DNA from: a bacterium
GTDB lineage: Bacteria > Tectomicrobia > Entotheonellia > Entotheonellales > Entotheonellaceae
DNA length: 7,533 nt
Reading direction: 5' to 3'
Assembly (NCBI GenBank): GCA_027294925.1
Contig: JAPULM010000190.1
Location: 1-7,533 of the forward strand
The stretch's first letter is position 1, and the number at the start of each line of letters is the position of its first letter. A program made the translations under genes and the position numbers. The notes below the pieces were generated by a model that saw only the letters and a list, made by a program, of their open reading frames with translations, was not told where the DNA came from and did not search any database. Of this stretch, positions 1 to 6,261 are shown in pieces.

Positions 1-94
1 CTGCCAGTCTGCCGGCGACATGCCGGGCGATTTCCGCCTCTCCCCCCAGCATGGCGAGGCGGTGTATCTCCAGGAACTCCTCTTCAGTCGCCAT
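1..94 (-). CDS. partial unrecognised protein, N-terminal 31 codons
   Basis: Reading leftwards from an ATG at 94-92, the frame stays open to the window edge. It gives an acidic, helix-prone N-terminus that begins MATEEEFLEIHRLAML and continues GGEAEIARHVAGRLA. A good Shine-Dalgarno sequence (GGAGAG at 105-100) stands 5 nt before the ATG, which supports both frame and start. I do not recognise the family. The composition (Glu/Ala/Leu/Arg-rich, no membrane segment) suggests a soluble helical protein. A second minus-strand frame is also open here but reads as low-quality Arg/Ser/Trp-rich sequence, so I prefer this one. The gene points away from the CoA-transferase cluster, in the same direction as the 387-1595 gene but 290 bp further on. 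Whether they are co-transcribed cannot be told. Confidence 0.5.
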   Translation of the reverse strand, partial: MATEEEFLEIHRLAMLGGEAEIARHVAGRLA

Positions 95-99
95 CGTTG

Positions 100-105
100 C
101 TCTCC
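100..105 (-). promoter_or_regulatory. ribosome binding site of the partial gene
   Basis: GGAGAG on the minus strand, 5 nt upstream of the ATG at 94. It is the main support for calling the partial gene in this frame. Confidence 0.5.
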
Positions 106-386
106 GATAGCCATAGCGCAAACTTGGAAAGCGCCCCCTCCGCTTTCCCCAACCGGCCGTGTCGGGTAGAAATACGACGCGCGCAACTTTAGGCAAAAGC
201 TTGGCAGTTTCGGCGTTTCCGATTTACGTGCCCGTTTAGCGTCTGCCATAGCCCACGTTTCCGCAAGCCCCGCTGCGATCCCGGACGGTCGGATTTCCCG
301 AGTCCGGTTCTGACCCTGGCATGTCCGCCTACTGCCTTCCCGACGCCGAGGAAGCTTAGTGGCTTTATATTTCCTATCCGTGTTGT
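106..386. other. non-coding stretch with hairpins
   Basis: No convincing gene is visible between the partial gene and the stop of the first CoA-transferase. The stretch holds a bulged stem-loop at 281-307 and a weak 5-bp hairpin at 336-354 (CTTCC/GGAAG). I see no good sigma70 promoter for the partial gene. TTGCCT with TATTTC 16 bp later on the minus strand is only a poor match. Confidence 0.5.
281..307. terminator. bulged stem-loop, possible terminator-like structure
   Basis: CCGGAC (281-286) pairs with GTCCGG (302-307). Inside it TCGG (289-292) pairs with CCGA (298-301), leaving a 2-nt bulge and a 5-nt loop, 10 bp in all. It lies about 80 nt past the stop codon of the 387-1595 gene. No T-run follows on either strand, so it is not a classical intrinsic terminator. 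It could act as an RNA 3'-end stabiliser or be incidental. Confidence 0.3.
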
Positions 387-1595
387 TTACACCACCCCTG
401 AGGCTGATAATACCCCGAGTTCATCAAGCGAAAGCCCGAGTTCATCGACGTACACCGCCACATTGTGTTCCCCAAGGCGCGGGGCGGCACAACCACCTGC
501 GATGGGATTTACCCCATCGACCAGAAAACCCGGCCCAGGGTAGTTCAGCGTCCCCGCATCGGCGTGACCAAAGGCAGCAAATGTTCCGCGCTCGGCCAAA
601 TGTGGGCAGTTCACCACCTCGGTCGGACTTTGCACCACACCGACCACCAGCCGTTTATCCATCGCCTGGCGCATGAAGTCATGCGCTTTCCAATGCGCCA
701 ATTTGGCCTGAATCAGATCGAGAAGCGCTTGCCAATTCTGCGCCCGGCCTAATCGCGTGCTGAACTTCGGGTCCGTCAACTTGGGCTCATCGAGAAAGTC
801 GGCCCAGGTCTGCATCGGATTACCGCCGGTGCCGGCAGTGGTCAGCGTCACGTCACTGTCGCCGGTGGCTAAATGCATGCCGTCCAGTACCGTGCGGTCA
901 CCAAATCCACGCCCAATGATGGTGCCCAGAAAGCTATATTGATGAATAAAATGGGGTGGCGTGCTGATCACCGCTTCCATGATCGATACGTCGATGTGCT
1001 GCCCTTCACCCGCGCCGATCTGTTGCTGGGTGAGGGCCGCCATGCTGGCGATCGTCGCATTGCGCGCCGACACGATCTCCGTCTGATGCAAGGCCGTCCC
1101 CATCGGGGCCTTATCACTACTACCACTGGTATACAAAAATCCCCCGACCGCCTGCGCGATGAGATCGTCTGCCTGGTAATGCCGATACGGCCCGTCCTGT
1201 CCAAAGGGGGTGATGGAGGTCATGATCAAATTCGGGTTGATCTTGCGTAGCACGTCATAACCGAGCCCCAGATCGTCGAGATAACCCGGGGCAAAGCTTT
1301 CAATCAAAATGTCACGTTCGGCAACCAAACGCAGCACCATTGCTTTCCCGCTCGGGGTGGTGATATCCAGCGTGACGCCGCGTTTGTTGGTATTAAAAGC
1401 GAGAAATAAGGAACTCTTTTCGGGATGCGGGGTGCCACCGATAAATGGCGGCTCATGGCGCGCTGCATCACCGCTCCCCGGCGCTTCAATTTTGATCGTA
1501 GCAGCGCCCTGATCGGCTAGCAGTTTGGCGCAAAAGGCGCCCGACAGACGGTGGGTTAATTCCAGTACGCTCACATCATCCAATATACCAAGCAT
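387..1595 (-). CDS. CaiB/BaiF-family (class III) CoA-transferase, Glu at catalytic position
   Basis: Predicted cytoplasmic class III CoA-transferase (PF02515), the family that moves CoA from one acyl-CoA to another carboxylate. Family marks in a 402-residue product are VLELTHRLSG, the nucleotide-binding-side segment GAATIKIEAPG, the LIESFAPGYLDDLGLGY block, SITPFGQDGPY, and GEGQHIDVSIMEAV before the interlocked C-terminal half. Length is normal. Start: the ATG at 1595 has GGAG 6 nt upstream, whereas the longer start at 1616 (seven more residues) has no clear ribosome site. By anchored hand alignment with the two sister genes, the residue at the catalytic Asp position (Asp169 of formyl-CoA transferase) is Glu173. 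The gene may therefore be impaired, altered in mechanism, or a non-catalytic partner. It lies 89 nt downstream of the 1685-3046 gene on the same strand and is probably co-transcribed with it. Substrate unknown. Confidence 0.9.
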   Translation of the reverse strand: MLGILDDVSVLELTHRLSGAFCAKLLADQGAATIKIEAPGSGDAARHEPPFIGGTPHPEKSSLFLAFNTNKRGVTLDITTPSGKAMVLRLVAERDILIESFAPGYLDDLGLGYDVLRKINPNLIMTSITPFGQDGPYRHYQADDLIAQAVGGFLYTSGSSDKAPMGTALHQTEIVSARNATIASMAALTQQQIGAGEGQHIDVSIMEAVISTPPHFIHQYSFLGTIIGRGFGDRTVLDGMHLATGDSDVTLTTAGTGGNPMQTWADFLDEPKLTDPKFSTRLGRAQNWQALLDLIQAKLAHWKAHDFMRQAMDKRLVVGVVQSPTEVVNCPHLAERGTFAAFGHADAGTLNYPGPGFLVDGVNPIAGGCAAPRLGEHNVAVYVDELGLSLDELGVLSASGVV

Positions 1596-1601
1596 AGCCT
1601 T

Positions 1602-1605
1602 CTCC
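1602..1605 (-). promoter_or_regulatory. ribosome binding site deciding the 1595 start
   Basis: GGAG (within GGAGAAGG) lies 6 nt upstream of the ATG at 1595. It falls inside the longer reading frame from 1616, so the shorter protein is the better-supported product. Confidence 0.55.
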
Positions 1606-1639
1606 AGATTCATCATAAGTACCCATGCATAAATCCCCC

Positions 1640-1680
1640 CATCCCAACCTCCCCCCCCAGGGAGGAAGGGGCGAGGGATG
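1640..1680. repeat. C-rich imperfect palindrome (REP-like intergenic repeat)
   Basis: Nested arms: CATCCC (1640-1645) with GGGATG (1675-1680), and CCTCCC (1648-1653) with GGGAGG (1660-1665), around a CCCCCA loop. It fills most of the 89-nt gap between two co-directional CoA-transferase genes. Translated on the plus strand it gives PHPNLPPQGGRGEG, a peptide often seen where annotators have translated C-rich intergenic palindromes. It is probably a dispersed repeat that folds in the operon mRNA. Copy number cannot be tested from one window. Confidence 0.5.
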
Positions 1681-1684
1681 GACG

Positions 1685-3046
1685 CTACTGCGTACTGGCA
1701 GTCAGGTCGATCAAAGATTGTATCTTTTCCTGATATTGCGGGTCATCAGGCTTACCATCATCCCGCGCCTGATAAGAGTTGGCGCCGGGCGCCGGCTGAG
1801 TGCGATCGCGGGGACCGGCCGCCACAATATCCGTTTCGTAAAGCTCCTGGATCTCCGTTTCCGTCAAGCCGGCAACATCACGCAGCACCTCCATATTGTG
1901 TTGCCCAAGGGCTGACACCAAGAACAACGGAATCGGTACCTCCGAAGCACGACGGAAGGGACGTCCGGCAAAAACCCTTGGGCCGACACGTGGCGCATTC
2001 GGATTGTTGAAAATTTCGAAATAGCGCCGTTCCTGTAAATGTGCATCGCTCACCAGGTCAGCCGAGGTGTTGACCGCCCCGGCTTTAACAGCGTGCTTTT
2101 GCAACGCATGCATCAGTTGTTGGCAGTCCTGCGTTGCCGTCCATTGCGCTAGCTGCGCGTCGATGTCGTGTCGATGCTGGTACCGTCCAAGCGTCGTATC
2201 GAAACGCTCGTCTGCCGCCCATGCAGGTTGTCCCAGCACCGTTTTCAGGTGCTCCCACTCCACATCAGACGACACACTGATGGTGATCCAGCGATCATCC
2301 CCCTGACAGGGATAGATCTGATGCGGTGCTTTCCACAGATGCGCCGTCCCTAGTCGTGGCCGGGTAATCCCATCTTGCGCTTCAAGCGTCGCTGGGGCGA
2401 TGCACGATACGCCGGTTTCATACATACTCAGGTCGAGGCGTGCCCCCTTGCCGGTCTTGCGGCGCCGGTACAGCGCCAGTAATAATGCGTAAGCAATGTT
2501 AAGCCCGCCGGTATGATCCATATAATTGCTGCTGGCGCGAATCGATGCCCCGCCTTCATAGCCAGTCAGGTAAGAAAGGCCACACGCCGCGTCCACGGTG
2601 CGGGCGCGAGCACCGTAGGCGCCCCAGGGTCCCGTATGTCCATAGGCCGTACAGCTCAGGGTGATAATATCCGGCTTTACCGCAACCAGGCTTGCGTGGT
2701 CCACCCCGAGACGTTTGGTCGTACCGGGGCGAAAATTATCGGTGACAATATCACTCTGGGCCAGCAGTTTTAAAAACACCTCTTTGCCCCGCGGCTGGGT
2801 AATATCAATACACAGGCTCTTTTTATTCCTTGCCCAATAGGCAAAGGTGCCGCCTTCATTCCACCACTCATCGCCGGGATCGTTTTCCGCAAAGGGACCG
2901 GAACGGCGATCGTTCATGTGGCTCGGACCTTCAACGCGGATGACATCAGCGCCGAAATCCGCCAGGAACGCCGTACCCCACGGCAACACATGCACCTGCT
3001 CCAGAGAGAGCACCCGGATGCCATTCAAAATTGTTCGCTGTGTCAT
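1685..3046 (-). CDS. CaiB/BaiF-family (class III) CoA-transferase, catalytic Asp present
   Basis: 453-residue PF02515 protein, cytoplasmic, expected to exchange CoA between acids. Visible blocks: GIRVLSLEQ near the N-terminus, FGADVIRVEGP (31-41), NKKSLCIDITQPRGKEV, SDIVTDNFRPGTTKRLGVDH, TAYGHTGPWGAYG, GLSYLTGYEGG, and TGKGARLDLSMYE (198-210). Asp177 (in NYMDHTGG) aligns with the catalytic Asp that forms acyl-aspartyl intermediates in this family. Start: GGAG stands 6 nt before the ATG at 3046. The protein is longer than the usual roughly 400 residues because of a polar tail of about 45 residues after EIQELYETDIV. It is the first gene of a probable two-gene leftward operon with the Glu-type paralogue and diverges from the monooxygenase gene. 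The two may be subunits of one enzyme, as in BbsEF, where two class III paralogues are encoded side by side. Substrate not deducible. Confidence 0.93.
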   Translation of the reverse strand: MTQRTILNGIRVLSLEQVHVLPWGTAFLADFGADVIRVEGPSHMNDRRSGPFAENDPGDEWWNEGGTFAYWARNKKSLCIDITQPRGKEVFLKLLAQSDIVTDNFRPGTTKRLGVDHASLVAVKPDIITLSCTAYGHTGPWGAYGARARTVDAACGLSYLTGYEGGASIRASSNYMDHTGGLNIAYALLLALYRRRKTGKGARLDLSMYETGVSCIAPATLEAQDGITRPRLGTAHLWKAPHQIYPCQGDDRWITISVSSDVEWEHLKTVLGQPAWAADERFDTTLGRYQHRHDIDAQLAQWTATQDCQQLMHALQKHAVKAGAVNTSADLVSDAHLQERRYFEIFNNPNAPRVGPRVFAGRPFRRASEVPIPLFLVSALGQHNMEVLRDVAGLTETEIQELYETDIVAAGPRDRTQPAPGANSYQARDDGKPDDPQYQEKIQSLIDLTASTQ

Positions 3047-3118
3047 TTACATCTCCATTGCCTGCTGAATTATCACGAGGCTTCCTGAACCAGAGAGGTG
3101 GTCAGCCCTCTATTGTAA

Positions 3119-3151
3119 AGTATGAGAGCGTCAAGCACGCCCCTTCATACT
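3119..3151. promoter_or_regulatory. inverted repeat, candidate operator
   Basis: AGTATGA (3119-3125) and TCATACT (3145-3151) are perfect 7-bp arms separated by 19 bp, about 75-105 bp upstream of the 1685-3046 gene. A minus-strand TACAAT (3117-3112) directly abuts the left arm, so a dimeric regulator bound here could overlap the leftward promoter. This is inference from symmetry and position only. Confidence 0.3.
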
Positions 3152-3298
3152 CGCAGCACGGTCTCCTACAAACGGTTTCTCAGAGTACCATACAAACTTT
3201 GCCGACAGCAATGTTTTCGCCCCACAGATGATCTCCACCGATCTCTTGCTAGACAACACGTCGAACAGTCCAGCGTTGATGCCGGGCCATACATTGAA

Positions 3299-3326
3299 TT
3301 GACAAATCCATCGACCATACTACAAT
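3299..3326 (+). promoter_or_regulatory. sigma70 promoter of the monooxygenase gene
   Basis: A perfect -35 box TTGACA (3299-3304) is followed after 16 bp by TACAAT (3321-3326), which differs from the -10 consensus at one base. Transcription would begin near 3333, giving a leader of roughly 40 nt. This is by far the best promoter match in the window and suggests efficient transcription. Confidence 0.65.
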
Positions 3327-3374
3327 AGGACAGACGCACAGGTGCAACCCCCGTAAAGGTTAGGAGAGACAGCG

Positions 3375-4559
3375 ATGATTACTAAATTTGACAGCCTATA
3401 TGCCGGACATATCGACATGGAGAAGGTTGGCTACGCCGGCACAGCAGTGAACGACCGCCGCTTTTCCAACGAACAGTTGGCGACTGTATTTGATAAAGCA
3501 CAAGCCACCGCCCAACTGATGGATCGCACCGGCTACAACACCTTCTGGATGGCCGAGCACCACTTTCAATATGAGGGCTATGAGTGCATTCCAAATCTTC
3601 TGATGATGGCGGTGCATCTCGCCCACCTCACCGAACGGCTACGCATCGGCTGCGGCTTCAACATCGCCCCGATGTGGCATCCCCTGCGCCTGGCGGAAGA
3701 TTTTGCCATGGCCGACATTCTCACCGGTGGCCGGGTCACCTTCGGCGTTGGACGGGGTTACCACACACGCGAAGTTGAAACGTTTGACGCGCCGCTGTTG
3801 AATCAACCGGCTAACCGCGAACTCTTCGAGGAACAGGTTGAGATCGTTTTCAAGGCGTTCAATAACGAGTCCTTCTCCCATCAAGGCAAGCACTATACGA
3901 TACCAGCGCAGGTGCCGTACCGTGGTTATGACCTGAAAGAGCTGACGGTGGTGCCGCGCCCCTTACGGCTGCCGGTGGAGTGCTGGCAACCGATTCAAAG
4001 TGGTTCCGAGCGAGCCCTCGATTTCATGGCGAGAATGGGCATTAACGGCGTGGTCGGTGGCGGCTCAGCTGAAGGTGGCGCCATGCATGATGTGGTTACC
4101 AGCTGGCAAAAAATGCAGGCCAAGTATGGCCGTAATCTCGAGTTGGGCGAAGGTCTGTGCTTCGGTTTTCATTTCTTCATCGCAGAAAGCCGCCAAGCGG
4201 GTATCAAACAGGCAGGTAAATACTACGAAGAGAATTTAAAGATGTTTGGACCGCTACGCCTGGTTCGGGCGCTGTCGGATGAACAGATCGAGATCATGTC
4301 AGACCCCACCAAGGCGCCCCACGCCGACCTGCCGACAATTGAAGCCGCCATTAACAATGGCGGCGTGTTGTGCGGCACAGCGGAACAAATCATCGAACAT
4401 CTCAAAAAACTGGAAATCAGTTACCCAGGCCTGGAGCGGGTGATGGTGAGCCTGTCAGTGGGTGTGCCGAAGTCGCTCATTTTAGAACAACTCGAACAAT
4501 TTGCCACCGAGGTGATGCCGGAATTCGCCACCTCCGAGCAGGCTGTCCTAGCCGACTAA
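3375..4559 (+). CDS. luciferase-like monooxygenase (flavin-dependent, PF00296)
   Basis: 394-residue soluble protein of the bacterial luciferase-like TIM-barrel family, which uses reduced FMN (or F420 in relatives) and usually O2 to oxidise an organic substrate. Features: FWMAEHHF (57-64), the hallmark early-barrel strand; LTERLRIGCGFNIAPMWHPLRLAED (85-109), typical of the flavin-binding barrel; LTGGRVTFGVGRGYHTREVE (116-135); VVPRPLRLPV then QSGSERALDFMARMG (208-222); and a C-terminal CGTAEQIIEHLKKL (333-346) common in this family. Length is full. Start: AGGAGAG (3362-3368) precedes the ATG by a slightly long spacer of 6-8 nt, and a strong promoter lies just upstream. It is transcribed alone, diverging from one CoA-transferase and converging on another, which suggests a role in oxidising the same class of carboxylic compounds. 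The exact reaction cannot be assigned. A flavin reductase partner would be expected but is not in the window. Confidence 0.93.
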   Translation: MITKFDSLYAGHIDMEKVGYAGTAVNDRRFSNEQLATVFDKAQATAQLMDRTGYNTFWMAEHHFQYEGYECIPNLLMMAVHLAHLTERLRIGCGFNIAPMWHPLRLAEDFAMADILTGGRVTFGVGRGYHTREVETFDAPLLNQPANRELFEEQVEIVFKAFNNESFSHQGKHYTIPAQVPYRGYDLKELTVVPRPLRLPVECWQPIQSGSERALDFMARMGINGVVGGGSAEGGAMHDVVTSWQKMQAKYGRNLELGEGLCFGFHFFIAESRQAGIKQAGKYYEENLKMFGPLRLVRALSDEQIEIMSDPTKAPHADLPTIEAAINNGGVLCGTAEQIIEHLKKLEISYPGLERVMVSLSVGVPKSLILEQLEQFATEVMPEFATSEQAVLAD

Positions 4560-4568
4560 ATATCCGGA

Positions 4569-4598
4569 CCTCACCCCTATGCATGGCCAGGGGTGAGG
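4569..4598. terminator. stem-loop between convergent genes, likely bidirectional terminator
   Basis: CCTCACCCCT (4569-4578) and AGGGGTGAGG (4589-4598) form a perfect 10-bp stem with a 10-nt loop. It sits 9 nt after the monooxygenase stop and just beyond the stop of the leftward 4605-5819 gene. The plus strand continues GTTGTTCT, a weak U-rich tail. The C-rich arms resemble those of the 1640-1680 palindrome, so it may also be a member of a dispersed repeat. Confidence 0.6.
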
Positions 4599-4604
4599 GT
4601 TGTT

Positions 4605-5819
4605 CTATGCACCAGCCCCTTGCGGAACCACACCACGATACACAGCCCCTTCTGCTTCTAACTTGTCAATCTGCTCCGCTTCGTACTTGAGGACCTTGCT
4701 CAACAGCTCTTCGGTGTGCTGCCCGGGCACCGGTGCGGATCCGACCACGATTTCACTGCGGCTGAGTTTGATATTTTTGCCTGAGACATGGATGCGGCCG
4801 GCGATCGGATCGGGCACTTCAACCAGCAATTCACGCTCATGTAATTGGGGACTCTGTGCTGCAGCCGGAACATCATTCACTGCATTAATCGGGATACCGT
4901 GTTGCGAAAAAATATCAACCGCCTGCTGCACGGTACGTTGGGCAAACCAGGCCGTCAGATGCGCTTCTAACACCTGCCATTCTCGCCCGCGGTCAGCCTG
5001 GGTTTTGAAACGCGGGTCCTCACGCCATTCCGGCATCTCAACTGCCGTGCAAACACGTGGCCAGATATTATCACTTGCCGCGGCAACCAGCACCCACCCA
5101 TCTTGCGTTTGGTAAGTATTCATCAGGCCCTGGCCGTTGCCGATTCGTTCGGGTACGCTACCATCGCCTAAAAACGACGCGCATTGAATCTCCGTCATGC
5201 TAAAGCCAGTGTCGGCCAGACAGACATCGACACACTGCCCCTCGCCGGACAATTGCCGTTCCGCCAGCGCCGCCAGCGTACCAATGGTGCCGTGCAGGGC
5301 GGTGATGCGATCAATCACCGGATTGTAGGTGCGGGTAGGGGGGTTGCCCGGAAAACCGGTAAGCGACATCATGCCGCTGATCGCCTGGCCAATCGGATCA
5401 AAGCCGATGCGGTCTTTGTACGGTCCATATTGCCCATAGGCCGACACATTGACCATGATGATGCCCGGGTTCAGCTCGCGCAGTTTTTCGTAGCCAAAGC
5501 CCATGGTGGCAATGGTGCCGGGCCTGAAGTTTTGAATCAGAACGTCGGAAACCTTAATCAAGTCGCGCAACACATCTTTACCCGCCTCGGTACGCAGATT
5601 GAGGCCGAGGCTTTTCTTGCCGCTATTGTACTGCACCCAATAGGCGCTCTGGCCTCTGACTTTTGGCCCGTTGTGGCGACTCTCATCGCCGCCCGGCGCT
5701 TCTACCTTAATCACCTCCGCCCCCAATCGCGCTAGAACCAACGCAATGCGCGGTCCGGCCTGATAGCGCCCAAGATCGAGCACGCGAAGATGGCCTAGAG
5801 CTGTCTTTGGCATCACCAT
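4605..5819 (-). CDS. CaiB/BaiF-family (class III) CoA-transferase, catalytic Asp present
   Basis: 404-residue PF02515 protein, predicted cytoplasmic CoA-transferase acting on an unidentified carboxylic acid. Blocks in order: LRVLDLGRYQAGP, LGAEVIKVEAPGGDESRH (32-49), YNSGKKSLGLNLRTEAGK, VLIQNFRPGTIATMGFGY, NVSAYGQYGPYKDR, the catalytic region with Asp170 (NPVIDRITALHG), then SGEGQCVDVCLADTG (191-205). Length matches the family. Start: a frame from 5852 is possible, but GGGAGG (5831-5826) lies 6 nt before the ATG at 5819 and homologues begin near this point, so the shorter form is chosen. It is monocistronic, convergent with the monooxygenase gene, and ends within 50 nt of it. It is clearly diverged from the two other CoA-transferases, so it is an older paralogue or separately acquired rather than a recent duplicate. 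Confidence 0.93.
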   Translation of the reverse strand: MVMPKTALGHLRVLDLGRYQAGPRIALVLARLGAEVIKVEAPGGDESRHNGPKVRGQSAYWVQYNSGKKSLGLNLRTEAGKDVLRDLIKVSDVLIQNFRPGTIATMGFGYEKLRELNPGIIMVNVSAYGQYGPYKDRIGFDPIGQAISGMMSLTGFPGNPPTRTYNPVIDRITALHGTIGTLAALAERQLSGEGQCVDVCLADTGFSMTEIQCASFLGDGSVPERIGNGQGLMNTYQTQDGWVLVAAASDNIWPRVCTAVEMPEWREDPRFKTQADRGREWQVLEAHLTAWFAQRTVQQAVDIFSQHGIPINAVNDVPAAAQSPQLHERELLVEVPDPIAGRIHVSGKNIKLSRSEIVVGSAPVPGQHTEELLSKVLKYEAEQIDKLEAEGAVYRGVVPQGAGA

Positions 5820-5825
5820 AAATCG

Positions 5826-5831
5826 CCTCCC
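5826..5831 (-). promoter_or_regulatory. ribosome binding site deciding the 5819 start
   Basis: GGGAGG on the minus strand, 6 nt upstream of the ATG at 5819. It lies inside the longer frame from 5852, arguing against that start. Confidence 0.65.
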
Positions 5832-6261
5832 TTCTGCATCGTCATGACACATCGAACCATTGTACTGATATTCGAGACTACACCCCCTTGCCCCCTCAAC
5901 TGGCTAGCTATCGTATCACAGGCAGCAATTCCAGGCAATCCACCAGCCAAGGTATCCAACCCTATATTCAAGGTGGCAGGCGCAGATGACATTGGAACTT
6001 CTAGACGAGATGGGTTTTATTGTTGTATGATACCATCTTGAATCTCTAGGCACCGGGTTGTATGCTGTCCCATCCTTTTACCTGCTGTGTCTCCGGACGG
6101 GTCTAAGTGCCTGGACAAAAGCTTTTCCGCCTTTTGCCCGTATGTATAAGCAAGCTGAGAGCCACTCATGCGGAATGCGGAATTGAAAATCAAGGGGTTA
6201 CTCCGCAATCCGCCATTTCCAGGCTTCAAGTCGATGCGAAAATAATCGAAAGGCCTTAAGT
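5832..6261. other. non-coding stretch upstream of amidohydrolase remnant
   Basis: About 430 bp with no recognisable gene. A minus-strand frame of 100 codons (6319-6017) has no ribosome site, recognisable motif or plausible composition, and it overlaps the amidohydrolase remnant. The stretch contains an imperfect inverted repeat at 6170-6213 and a TATAAG (6144-6149) without a matching -35. It must hold the promoter of the leftward 4605-5819 gene, but no convincing boxes are visible. Confidence 0.45.
6170..6213. repeat. imperfect 13-bp inverted repeat with tandem heptamer
   Basis: GCGGAATGCGGAA (6170-6182) and CTCCGCAATCCGC (6201-6213) are complementary at 11 of 13 positions across an 18-nt loop. 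The left arm is a perfect tandem of GCGGAAT (6170-6176, 6177-6183). It lies about 50 bp upstream of the original start proposed for the amidohydrolase remnant, which suggests an operator or leader hairpin of that gene. An insertion-element end is an alternative. Confidence 0.4.

Larger units (their letters stand above)
3047..3374. other. divergent intergenic regulatory region
   Basis: 328 bp separate the divergent CoA-transferase and monooxygenase genes. The region contains a strong sigma70-type promoter facing right, a 7-bp inverted repeat near the leftward gene, and a short direct repeat (GATCTC at 3230-3235 and again at 3240-3245, exactly one helical turn apart). No ORF here looks coding. 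Shared regulation of the two divergent units is plausible, but no regulator gene is in the window. Confidence 0.6.

Noticed and set aside
1..249. Minus-strand frame open from an ATG at 249 to the window edge (83 codons)
   Set aside because: It overlaps the partial gene in another frame, has no clear ribosome site, and its Arg/Ser/Trp-rich composition looks like a shadow. The 94-start frame has a good ribosome site and protein-like sequence.
873..1250. Plus-strand frame of 125 codons
   Set aside because: It lies antisense within the first CoA-transferase gene, whose family motifs are unmistakable. The frame shows no motif.
3112..3134. Leftward promoter TTGACG...TACAAT for the 1685-3046 gene
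   Set aside because: The two boxes are only 11 bp apart, too close for sigma70 recognition. TACAAT alone may still be a -10 box with a poor -35.
4600..5735. Plus-strand frames of 171 and 183 codons
   Set aside because: Both are antisense to the well-supported 4605-5819 CoA-transferase, with Ser/Cys/Arg-rich or His/Arg-rich shadow composition.
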